IMG/VR virus record: IMGVR_UViG_3300044293_000777
Coordinates: 1-39,044 of that record
From: a virus
Strand: one strand, 5' to 3'
DNA length: 39,044 bases
Below are positions 21,540 to 28,631 of this stretch, piece by piece. A program made the position numbers and the translations under genes. Position 1 is the first letter of the stretch. The number at the start of each line of letters is the position of its first letter. The notes under the pieces are model-generated. The model was not told where the DNA came from, searched no databases, and saw only the letters and a list, made by a program, of their open reading frames with translations.

Positions 21540-22870
21540 TAGAATCACAAACAAAGCTATACTCATTCAAGGACTTTTCTGATGTAAAATACGGAGCTCC
21601 TAGATTGGTACCTGAAGGCGGCGGTTCGTCTAACGGTGGAGCTAATCTAATAGGACTTAATGCAGACAGTTTTAACCTTTATGATGTTATTAACGATTTT
21701 CAGTGGACCACATCACCTAAAACTAGTAAAGTAGATGTTCCAGAAATATTTTTAAAGGAAAAAAGACTTCTTTCAAGTACATATGTTGCGCAAGCTGCAT
21801 ACTACACATACGCTTTACAAGGAGCTGGTGCTGATGCTAAACAATTCATAGATAATTTTGGAAAAAAATTTGGATCAGCAGCAGGGCAGTTGTTAGATAG
21901 AACATTAGGTGCCGCTTTTGCATATAATTTTGGTGGTAAGCAACTAGGCGAGGTCGCTGGTGCAGGTGCAGGGTTTTTTAATAAGTTTGCAGATTTTTCT
22001 AATGCAATTAGAACTGGAGTGGGGGCACTAGCAGGAGCTACCGGTGCTGCTGTAGGAGGAGGACAGATAATAGATAATTTAAACTCATTAATCGGTGGAG
22101 GGGTAGGATTCTTAAGAGATAAATTTGATGTAAATTTAAATCTTGACAGTTTAAATAGTCAGTATCTAGAACCATATGAAGGTTTATATATAACTGAAGA
22201 TACTAAATTTTATTATAGATTTCCATATCTGGTTAATAATTGGAATGAAGTAAGAAATAATTTTAGCGATACACCACAGCAAAACTTACACCAGGCCGGA
22301 GGCCCTGCAGGTTCATTCTATAGATTTGCTTCAGACGATTTACCTAATCTAGCATATACGGTAACAGCTAATGTTAATTTTAATGCCCCTGGAATTTACA
22401 TTGAAAAGCCTAAATTTTATAATTTTGGTCAGGAAGGGGAAAATATTATTTTTAAGTTTCCGCTTATTAATACAGGCTGGTCAAATTATTATGATGTTTT
22501 AAGAAATTGGCAGCTTTTGTTTATGTTAGCATATCAAAACAGACCTAATAGACGTAGTAGAGATTTAATCGACCCACCAGTAATATATGAAATCACAATA
22601 CCCGGTATAAAGTATTTTCCGTATGCATATATCGAAAATATGAGGGTAGCTTTCTTAGGATCTGTAAGAAAGATGCTTATAGAAGTACCATATGGTGAAG
22701 GTGGAACACGGGTTATTGAAACAATCATACCAGAAGCATATGATGTTACTATTACCATGAGAACCTTAACTAAAGAATCTCAAAATTTCTTATATTCTAT
22801 GATAGAAGATAAATTTAATATTATAACCACAACCGTGGTTCCCGGTCAAGGCGGGCAGCAGGGAGTATAA
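21536..22870 (+). CDS. 48: Baseplate tail-tube cap, gp48-like, with Gly/Ala-rich insertion
   Basis: A 444-residue protein (T4 gp48 is 364), a hub-top protein that nucleates the tube together with gp54. The C-terminal half carries the family pattern: VLRNWQLLFMLAYQNRPNRRS, DPPVIYEITIPGIKYFPYAYIENMRVAFLG and the last strand EAYDVTITMRTLTKESQNFLYS (compare TFTLEITMREIITLNR in T4). Residues about 84-195 form a Gly/Ala-rich hydrophobic region (GAAFAYNFGGKQLGEVAGAGAGFF; GVGALAGATGAAVGGG) that looks tape-measure- or membrane-like. The start overlaps the previous gene by ATGA, and the next gene begins 2 bases after the stop. Confidence 0.8.
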   Translation: MIESQTKLYSFKDFSDVKYGAPRLVPEGGGSSNGGANLIGLNADSFNLYDVINDFQWTTSPKTSKVDVPEIFLKEKRLLSSTYVAQAAYYTYALQGAGADAKQFIDNFGKKFGSAAGQLLDRTLGAAFAYNFGGKQLGEVAGAGAGFFNKFADFSNAIRTGVGALAGATGAAVGGGQIIDNLNSLIGGGVGFLRDKFDVNLNLDSLNSQYLEPYEGLYITEDTKFYYRFPYLVNNWNEVRNNFSDTPQQNLHQAGGPAGSFYRFASDDLPNLAYTVTANVNFNAPGIYIEKPKFYNFGQEGENIIFKFPLINTGWSNYYDVLRNWQLLFMLAYQNRPNRRSRDLIDPPVIYEITIPGIKYFPYAYIENMRVAFLGSVRKMLIEVPYGEGGTRVIETIIPEAYDVTITMRTLTKESQNFLYSMIEDKFNIITTTVVPGQGGQQGV

Positions 22871-22872
22871 TT

Positions 22873-23259
22873 ATGATAGGATTATCTGCATTAGGAGTGT
22901 ATAGAGAAGATTTAACTTTTCTAACACCATTACAAAAAAATGCATATGAAAACATTTTTAGAATGTATTCTACAGAAAACGGTGCGGATACTCTTTTTTA
23001 CAATATAATAAATAGCGTATATATACCTACACCGCTTCAACCTGGCACCTTTTATACTATAACTACTCAACGTACAATGCCCTGGACAGTTGTAAGTTAT
23101 GATGAATATAAGACTATAAATTTGTGGTGGTTAATAGTACTTGCAAATAACATTTATAACCCAATTCAATATCCGCCTGCAGGGTCTACTCTTAATATTA
23201 TTAAGCCGCGATATGTTCCAACTATACTCGATAATATAGCACAACAACTACGTGTATGA
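22873..23259 (+). CDS. 53: Baseplate wedge protein, gp53-like
   Basis: A 128-residue protein shorter than T4 gp53 (196) but with its typical core: the FRMYSTENGADTLFYNIINSVYIP region and then VSYDEYKTINLWWLIVLANNIYNPIQYP and PAGSTLNIIKP, the LysM-like part that joins wedges around the hub. A GGGAG ribosome site lies in the end of gp48. It overlaps the hub gene by 4 bases. Confidence 0.85.
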   Translation: MIGLSALGVYREDLTFLTPLQKNAYENIFRMYSTENGADTLFYNIINSVYIPTPLQPGTFYTITTQRTMPWTVVSYDEYKTINLWWLIVLANNIYNPIQYPPAGSTLNIIKPRYVPTILDNIAQQLRV

Positions 23260-24803
23260 TTCACCCCATAGTAAAAAATCTAGGTTTTAATGATTTAAAC
23301 TCTGATATAGTTACGATATCAGATAACAAATATAGGTTTAATGTAATTATTTTTAATTCTAATGGTAACTATGCAAAAATTAATTATTCTGCTATAACAG
23401 AATTTAGAATAGTAGACAGAATTACTTCTTTCTATAGTAGCGGTTATATTATTTTTAATAATCAAGAAGATACTCTAGAGAGCTTTAACAGTATTGGAAG
23501 TAATACGGACGGCACTATTAATGATACGTTTGTACCGTATTCCTTTAGAGGTGATGGAAGAGATTTTATGTTAGTTAATGTAGAACCATTTGTTAATAAT
23601 GATGAAGACGTACCTTATGCAAATTCAAAGAGTAAAATACAAGCAATAGGGTTAAATTATATTTTTAGTATATATGACAGTGAGGATATTTTATATGAAG
23701 ACAAATCTATGAAGCAAAAAAAGCTTTATCTCTACGATTATTCCTATCAATTTTTAAAAGAACGAAATTCTTATTTTAGTACAGGTAAATATAGCAAGGG
23801 TAAAGGAAATACTGATAGAAGTCTTTATACTGGAGAGGCATTGCAGAGATTGCTAGAAGAAACGTATAAAGATTACAACCTAAAACCTCAATTTGGCAAC
23901 TGGGATAAAGGTGGAGAAAAAATATTCTATAGCAGCCCTGCCTATTATAAAGCTATTGATGATTTGTTTTATATGTTAGATAACCACGTAAGTGATGCAG
24001 CAAATCAATACTGCCCGACAGTTCTTTCAAAGAAAAACGATATATGGTCTTTTGAGCCTATTAATAATATTTTTAACCAAGCCTATTACAAAGGAAATGC
24101 TAGCTTTGGCGATCTTGGTGGTCCTAGGTTGGTAGAAAATTTCATTCTAGGTAAGCAAACTGCGGACGATCTAGCCGTGAGTAATCAACCTACACGAAGG
24201 CCTGCATCAGTATTTTCTTATGATCTAGCAGATTATTCTCTTATTGATAACTTTCAACTATCTCACCCCGCTGCTTCTGATATAAACAATAACTACGTTT
24301 CGCATATGGTACATAACTATGATGTTTCTAATAAAACGTTTAGTGTAGATATTACTAATAATAATATTACTAGTAATTTAAATGTATATAAAACAAGCTT
24401 TGTAAATAGTATGAAGGGTGATAAAGATAATAGTCCTAATTCAAATATACCCATCAGCCAGCCACGATTGTTACAAACCAATATAATTAACAAATTTAAT
24501 CCCAACAGAAATCAAAATGCTAGACTAAACTCCGGAAGAAATAGATTTTTATTATCAAGTATATTACTAAACACTACTATATCTTTTAGGTGTAGAGGCA
24601 ATGTTATTCGTACACCAACAAACTTTATCTCTATTTCGAGGTATAACAAGCAAGCTAATAATAGTTTTGATAATAAATCCTTGGGAATATATATGGTAAC
24701 TTCTGTAGAACATTTATTCGGCTCTGGAACTTACTACAATAATATAGTTGCGGTTAAAACCTACGATTACAGTAAGAACAACAACATTAATACATCACTA
24801 TGA
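23256..24803 (+). CDS. Baseplate hub protein (gp27-like)
   Basis: A 515-residue protein. The N-terminal part holds strands such as YRFNVIIFNSNGNYAKINYSAITEFRIVDRI, the centre helices and loops (LYDYSYQFLKERNSYF; LQRLLEETYKDYNLKP), and the C-terminus a barrel strand set (TISFRCRGNVIRTPTNFISISRYN; LGIYMVTSVEHLFGSGTYYNNIVAVKTYD) like that of gp27/gpD hub proteins. It should form the central ring that carries the tail spike. T4 gp27 is 391 residues, so this is larger. The family call rests on these C-terminal strands and on its position after gp53. The ATGA overlap couples it to the next gene. Confidence 0.65.
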   Translation: MIHPIVKNLGFNDLNSDIVTISDNKYRFNVIIFNSNGNYAKINYSAITEFRIVDRITSFYSSGYIIFNNQEDTLESFNSIGSNTDGTINDTFVPYSFRGDGRDFMLVNVEPFVNNDEDVPYANSKSKIQAIGLNYIFSIYDSEDILYEDKSMKQKKLYLYDYSYQFLKERNSYFSTGKYSKGKGNTDRSLYTGEALQRLLEETYKDYNLKPQFGNWDKGGEKIFYSSPAYYKAIDDLFYMLDNHVSDAANQYCPTVLSKKNDIWSFEPINNIFNQAYYKGNASFGDLGGPRLVENFILGKQTADDLAVSNQPTRRPASVFSYDLADYSLIDNFQLSHPAASDINNNYVSHMVHNYDVSNKTFSVDITNNNITSNLNVYKTSFVNSMKGDKDNSPNSNIPISQPRLLQTNIINKFNPNRNQNARLNSGRNRFLLSSILLNTTISFRCRGNVIRTPTNFISISRYNKQANNSFDNKSLGIYMVTSVEHLFGSGTYYNNIVAVKTYDYSKNNNINTSL

Positions 24804-25645
24804 ACAATCAAACTATAGATCCCGTATTAACACAAATAAATCTTTTTTATAAGAAAGACTTTTATAATAAAGCCTCTAATTTTCTTTCAACTATAGACAA
24901 ATATTCAAACGAATTGGATTATAGTATTGAATATAATAAGACTAAAGTTCAAAATGATGTTATTACAGCACAAAAAGATTTTTTTGTAAAAATGGATAGT
25001 AGGATGAAAAATGTAGACCCGCAGTTTGCTGCTTTTTGGATAAACAAATTTAATAATTCATTAGATGAAGTTAAGAATAAGGTTAGAATCCAGCTTAATA
25101 ATAGTACGTTTTATAGATCATTTAGCGATGCAATAGGAAGTTTGGCTAAAATAGAAAACTATCTAGATGATAGTATGCAACTAGTTAGCGATATAGATGG
25201 TAGTAAAATGATGACACCGCTTAGATTTGGATCCTCGTTGTCTAATAAAATAAGCCCGTCAACATTATTGCTACACGCTGATATGAGTAAAAAAACTAAT
25301 ATAGTTTTTAGAAAAAATATACAAAATATTCAATCCTCAGTTCAGAGTAGCAATACAGCACAAGGCAGCAACTTAACACCGGATACACAGCATTTTGTAA
25401 GAATAAAAAGTATAGCGCCAAAAATTGTTCAGCAGATTCAGTCAGAATTTAAAGAATTATATAATGTAATAATGTTCTACTGTAATTATAATCCCAGATC
25501 TGCATCAAATAATATTCAATTTGTACCCAATGTTAATATAACAGTAGATGTAGAGGGTAACGATTTAAATCAGGACTTACTCTTTAATCAGTTAAAAGAC
25601 GTCAAGAGCTCTCTGACTTCTCAGGGAGTTCTTGGGGTTGGTTGA
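24800..25645 (+). CDS. Helical tail/baseplate-associated protein of unknown function
   Basis: A 281-residue protein, mostly helical for the first 170 residues (FYNKASNFLSTIDKYSNELDYSIEYNK; RMKNVDPQFAAFWINKFNNSLDEVKNKV), with a second helical part (QQIQSEFKELYNVIMFYCNYN) and a final beta-like segment (IQFVPNVNITVDVEG). No family is recognised. It ends the hub operon by ATGA coupling. Its last 44 bases overlap the convergent minus-strand gene at 25602, so the two genes share coding sequence on opposite strands. Confidence 0.75.
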   Translation: MNNQTIDPVLTQINLFYKKDFYNKASNFLSTIDKYSNELDYSIEYNKTKVQNDVITAQKDFFVKMDSRMKNVDPQFAAFWINKFNNSLDEVKNKVRIQLNNSTFYRSFSDAIGSLAKIENYLDDSMQLVSDIDGSKMMTPLRFGSSLSNKISPSTLLLHADMSKKTNIVFRKNIQNIQSSVQSSNTAQGSNLTPDTQHFVRIKSIAPKIVQQIQSEFKELYNVIMFYCNYNPRSASNNIQFVPNVNITVDVEGNDLNQDLLFNQLKDVKSSLTSQGVLGVG

Positions 25646-26096
25646 TACTGATAGCCTCTGCTTCTATTGTTTTAGCATCTTCCATTATTTTCTTAAAAAT
25701 TTCATCTCTTGTAATATACAATAAAGTATTATTATCCTCTTTCTTAATTTCCTTCCTTGCTTCTATATCCATTGTCTTAAGCTCTTTAGCACTTTCTTTT
25801 CTTATTTGTGTTACATGTATATCCTTTACGACAGAGAGAGCGCTTGCAACAGCCTTTAATGCTTCTGCTAACGCTTGAACCTCTCTACTTTCCGGATTAT
25901 TCATTACATATTCTTTAACACCTTCTACTATATCCAAGCCCTGAGTAACAAGCTTACCGGTGCTATTCAAGACAAACTCCTCTAGTCTATCTTTTGGCAG
26001 ATTAAATTCGTCCTTTTTAAGAAGATCCTTATTTTCCTTAGTATTAATTTTTAGCTCACTTATTAGGTCATTTACGCTAAATTCTTTTTCTTCCAT
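25602..26096 (-). CDS. 16: Probable terminase small subunit, gp16-like
   Basis: A 164-residue protein, the same length as T4 gp16. The central region (residues 41-100: FVLNSTGKLVTQGLDIVEGVKEYV, then NNPESREVQALAEALKAVASALSVVKDI) follows the gp16 pattern of a long helix, a Pro-x-Ser-Arg-x-x-Glu-Val turn and a second helix (compare NADSPRHMEVFATLMGQM in T4). The second helix pair forms the ring that recognises DNA and stimulates the gp17 ATPase. Terminal parts are acidic and variable. In T4, 16 precedes 17; here it is far away and on the opposite strand, with its own exact late promoter. Confidence 0.65.
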   Translation of the reverse strand: MEEKEFSVNDLISELKINTKENKDLLKKDEFNLPKDRLEEFVLNSTGKLVTQGLDIVEGVKEYVMNNPESREVQALAEALKAVASALSVVKDIHVTQIRKESAKELKTMDIEARKEIKKEDNNTLLYITRDEIFKKIMEDAKTIEAEAISINQPQELPEKSESS

Positions 26097-26100
26097 ATAT

Positions 26101-26108
26101 TATTTATA
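26101..26108 (-). promoter_or_regulatory. Exact late promoter TATAAATA for gp16-like gene
   Basis: Exact consensus on the minus strand, 4 bases before the ATG at 26096. It lies directly beside the -35 of the divergent dUTPase promoter. Confidence 0.85.
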
Positions 26109-26110
26109 TA

Positions 26111-26138
26111 TTGAATTTATTATACAATACGTTATATT
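26111..26138 (+). promoter_or_regulatory. Sigma70-type early promoter for dUTPase and gp44
   Basis: TTGAAT at 26111-26116 and TATATT at 26133-26138 with a 16-base spacer. The predicted start is 26145, the A of the dUTPase ATG. This gives an early/late divergent pair with 26101-26108. Confidence 0.7.
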
Positions 26139-26144
26139 ATTAAT

Positions 26145-26588
26145 ATGTCTTTACCCTCGTACCTGCCCTCTATTAAATTTGAAAAAACTCATCCGGATGC
26201 ACAGCTACCCGCTAAAAACTTTGAGTCCGATTCGGGTTGGGATCTTTCTGCGGCTGAAAATACTGTTATTCCTCCTCTTGGACAAGCTGTCGTACCGGTA
26301 GGTCTAAAGCTTGCTTTTTTAGAACAAGGTTATTGGCTACAAGTTTGTTCTAGATCTGGTCTTAGCTTTAAAAGCGGAGTGCTAGCCCACCCAGGTGTCA
26401 TCGATCAAAACTATAGAGGTGACCTTGGCGTTCTTCTTTATAACCACAGACAGACTGCGTACGAAGTAAAGAAAGGCGATAGAATTGCTCAGTTAGTTGC
26501 GCATTTTAATCTACAAATGATGGCTGAATGGGGTACTGTACAAGCGACAGATCGTGGGGAAAAAGGCTTTGGTAGTAGCGGTAAATAA
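26145..26588 (+). CDS. dut: Trimeric dUTPase (dUTP diphosphatase)
   Basis: A 147-residue enzyme converting dUTP to dUMP and PPi, keeping uracil out of DNA and feeding dTMP synthesis. All five motifs are present: motif 1 SDSGWDLSA (28-36), motif 2 SRSGLSFK (69-76), motif 3 GVIDQNYRGDLGV (84-96; catalytic Asp87), motif 4 GDRIAQLV (111-118) and the C-terminal P-loop-like motif 5 RGEKGFGSSGK (137-147). T4 itself uses the unrelated gp56 dCTPase/dUTPase, so this phage uses the cellular-type enzyme, implying a thymine-containing, non-HMC strategy or at least different nucleotide handling (inference). It shares an early unit with gp44, which starts 1 base after its stop. Confidence 0.97.
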   Translation: MSLPSYLPSIKFEKTHPDAQLPAKNFESDSGWDLSAAENTVIPPLGQAVVPVGLKLAFLEQGYWLQVCSRSGLSFKSGVLAHPGVIDQNYRGDLGVLLYNHRQTAYEVKKGDRIAQLVAHFNLQMMAEWGTVQATDRGEKGFGSSGK

Positions 26589-26589
26589 T

Positions 26590-27522
26590 ATGGATGTAGA
26601 TAAATTATGGGTCGAAAAATATCGACCTAAAGTAGTTGATGATATAGTACTCTCAGAGGGTACTCGCAAAATTATCAATTTATTTATAGCTAACGACGAG
26701 ATCCCTAACTTAATGTTTTGTGGTCATCAAGGTATAGGGAAAACAACAACATCAAAAGTTTTGATTAGTACATTGGATGCAGAACATATATATCAAAATT
26801 GTTCCGAAGTAGGCATTGATGCGGTTCGAAACGATATAACAAATTTTAGCAGAACAAAAAGTTTTAACGGTAAGAAAAAGATAGTTCTACTAGATGAGGT
26901 AGATGGTATGGCTTCTACGGAAGCGCAGCGTTCACTACGCAACGTATTAGAAGAATATGCGTCGCATTGTAGATTTATTCTTACTTGTAATTATAAGCAT
27001 CGCGTTATTGGACCCCTACAAAGTAGATGTCAATTTATTGATCTTGAGCCTAGTCTTCAAGATGTTGTTAAGAGGTGTTATAGTGTACTTAAATCAGAGA
27101 ATATTTCAATTGATGATGGTAATAAGACTAAATTAATTGGACTTATAAGAAGATATTTTCCGGATATTAGAAAATGTATTAATGAACTGCAAAAATTTAG
27201 TCTTACTGGTAAGCTACAAATACCTGAACTAAATGTTCAAGATGAATTTGCCAGTAAGATCATTAGGTTTATTACTACTAAAAAAATATTTCAGGCGAGA
27301 AAATATGTAATAGAAAACGAAGCTTCCTTCCATGGTGAATATTCACTGCTAACTAAAGCGCTCTTTGATGCAGTATGTCAAGGTGATAATTCACTAACAG
27401 AGCAACAGAAAAAGATATGGTTAATTACAATCGGAGAATATATGTATAGGGCAGCATTCGTTATTGATCAAGAAATTAATTTCTACTGCCTTGTGCTTGC
27501 GTTATCTGAAATTAGCGCTTAG
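26590..27522 (+). CDS. 44: Clamp loader ATPase large subunit, T4 gp44 family
   Basis: A 310-residue AAA+ ATPase (T4 gp44 is 319) that opens and loads the gp45 clamp. Walker A GHQGIGKT (45-52), Walker B VLLDEVDG (99-106), sensor 1 near LTCNYKHR (131-138) and the arginine-finger SRC motif (145-147) are intact. The start is ATG 26590, 1 base after the dUTPase stop; the frame is open back to 26554 but that reading is the dUTPase end in another frame. The gp62 partner is not visible here. The last 11 bases overlap the convergent gene at 27512. Confidence 0.95.
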   Translation: MDVDKLWVEKYRPKVVDDIVLSEGTRKIINLFIANDEIPNLMFCGHQGIGKTTTSKVLISTLDAEHIYQNCSEVGIDAVRNDITNFSRTKSFNGKKKIVLLDEVDGMASTEAQRSLRNVLEEYASHCRFILTCNYKHRVIGPLQSRCQFIDLEPSLQDVVKRCYSVLKSENISIDDGNKTKLIGLIRRYFPDIRKCINELQKFSLTGKLQIPELNVQDEFASKIIRFITTKKIFQARKYVIENEASFHGEYSLLTKALFDAVCQGDNSLTEQQKKIWLITIGEYMYRAAFVIDQEINFYCLVLALSEISA

Positions 27523-28114
27523 GCAGATATCGGTGTGTCCCAGCCTCAACACTAGGATTTGCCTCACCTTTTGCAGTCTCACTAGGGATTTTTGTATTAA
27601 AATTATTTAATTTTCTATCCCCGGGTGAATCTTTTTTATCACCTTCATCACTTGTCAAAGTCTGTCTATGAGGTGATAGCATCATTTCTGTTGCATTCTT
27701 CAATGCAACAGGGTGCGGCTCTATAGATGTATTGTTATGTCTCTTTAGGCTATCAGGTACTGGTGCTAGATTAGGATATGTATTAATAGGCTCCAAAATA
27801 TGTGCTGGTACTGTTATAAACTCTCTATATAGCCCGGGGGCAACTTCTTGTACTATATCTACAAGAAAGGATTCAGCTTCATTCTGTATATCACCTGAAT
27901 GTATTGTGGGTCTGATAGCCTTTATAGCACTAACGCGTAGGTTTAATCCACCATCACTAAAAGATCTTGCTTTCTGAACATAATTAGGTGATTGTTTCTT
28001 GAAGAAATCATCCTTAAATGCGTTTTCCGTAAACTTTACCAAATCACCCGTTAAAAACCCTCCTCTTGTAAATCTCTGAATAGCAGATTCATAGAGCTTC
28101 TCAAACTTATTCAT
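27512..28114 (-). CDS. Putative internal head/structural protein with CTS-like N-terminus
   Basis: A 200-residue protein starting MNKFEKLYESAIQRF. Residues 7-9 (L-Y-E) followed by Ser make a candidate prohead-protease site, and FEKLYES is nearly the same as FDKLYED in the protein starting at 12500. The body has an alpha/beta-like part (LNLRVSAIKAIRPTIHSGDIQNEAESFLVDIVQEV; YREFITVPAHILEP) and a hydrophilic, probably disordered C-terminal 80 residues. No family is recognised. A lone minus-strand gene with its own late promoter, inserted between gp44 and the wedge genes. The internal-protein role is an inference. Confidence 0.75.
   Translation of the reverse strand: MNKFEKLYESAIQRFTRGGFLTGDLVKFTENAFKDDFFKKQSPNYVQKARSFSDGGLNLRVSAIKAIRPTIHSGDIQNEAESFLVDIVQEVAPGLYREFITVPAHILEPINTYPNLAPVPDSLKRHNNTSIEPHPVALKNATEMMLSPHRQTLTSDEGDKKDSPGDRKLNNFNTKIPSETAKGEANPSVEAGTHRYLPKR
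27688..27711. repeat. Perfect 10-bp inverted repeat with 4-base loop
   Basis: CTGTTGCATT at 27688-27697 pairs with AATGCAACAG at 27702-27711 around CTTC. It is inside the minus-strand gene and about 165 bases past the gp44 stop. No U-run follows on either strand. It could cap or protect the 3' end of gp44 read-through RNA, or bind a protein. Confidence 0.7.
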
Positions 28115-28120
28115 ATATAG

Positions 28121-28128
28121 TATTTATG
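28121..28128 (-). promoter_or_regulatory. Late promoter CATAAATA (minus)
   Basis: One mismatch from consensus on the minus strand, 6 bases before the ATG at 28114. Confidence 0.65.
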
Positions 28129-28150
28129 TCCATTAGAACAAATATCCCCA

Positions 28151-28158
28151 TATAAATA
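28151..28158 (+). promoter_or_regulatory. Exact late promoter TATAAATA for the wedge/tail operon
   Basis: Exact consensus, 5 bases before the ATG at 28164, so the expected start is the A of that ATG. No other good promoter is seen before 38883, so this probably drives more than 10 kb of tail genes. Confidence 0.85.
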
Positions 28159-28163
28159 ATACT

Positions 28164-28631
28164 ATGGCTGCTATAGTAGTTACTAGTTTAACATCAACTT
28201 TATCTGCGGCCACCTACAGAGACTTACTTCTTGATTTAAAAGTAAATTACACAAAAAACTTACAGCTTCTTAAGCGTAGAGAAGTAAAAGATATTCAAAT
28301 TTCGGAAGATTTAGGAGCTGTTAAAAACAGCTTGTTTAATCTTTTCACTACTATACCTGGCCAAAAAATATTAAATCCTATTTATGGTTTAAATTTGACA
28401 CAATATCTATTCGTCCCAGTCTCACAGGCTCAAGCACGTATAATTGGTGAAACTATATTAAAAGGTATACAAAAATACGAGCCTAGAGTACAATTGTCGA
28501 AATTAAACATTGAAGTTGATCCAGATAATAATCAATATAACGTCTTCATGTTAATTAATGTTCCAACGTTAAATATTACAGGAGTAAGTTTAAAAGGTGT
28601 TTTAAGCGAATCCGGATATTATTTTGATTAA
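28164..28631 (+). CDS. 25: Baseplate wedge protein, T4 gp25 family
   Basis: A 155-residue protein of the gp25 family (T4 132), a lysozyme-independent wedge component at the sheath-baseplate contact. The family core is clear: KDIQISEDLGAVKNSLFNLFTTIPGQKILNPIYGLNLTQYLFVP and QARIIGETILKGIQKYEPRV, then the strand NQYNVFMLINVPTLN. It opens the wedge operon and overlaps gp6 by one base (TAATG). Confidence 0.93.
   Translation: MAAIVVTSLTSTLSAATYRDLLLDLKVNYTKNLQLLKRREVKDIQISEDLGAVKNSLFNLFTTIPGQKILNPIYGLNLTQYLFVPVSQAQARIIGETILKGIQKYEPRVQLSKLNIEVDPDNNQYNVFMLINVPTLNITGVSLKGVLSESGYYFD

Noticed and set aside
22825-22840. 6-bp inverted repeat near the gp48 end
   Set aside because: Short stem with no U-run and inside coding sequence; too weak to call a terminator.
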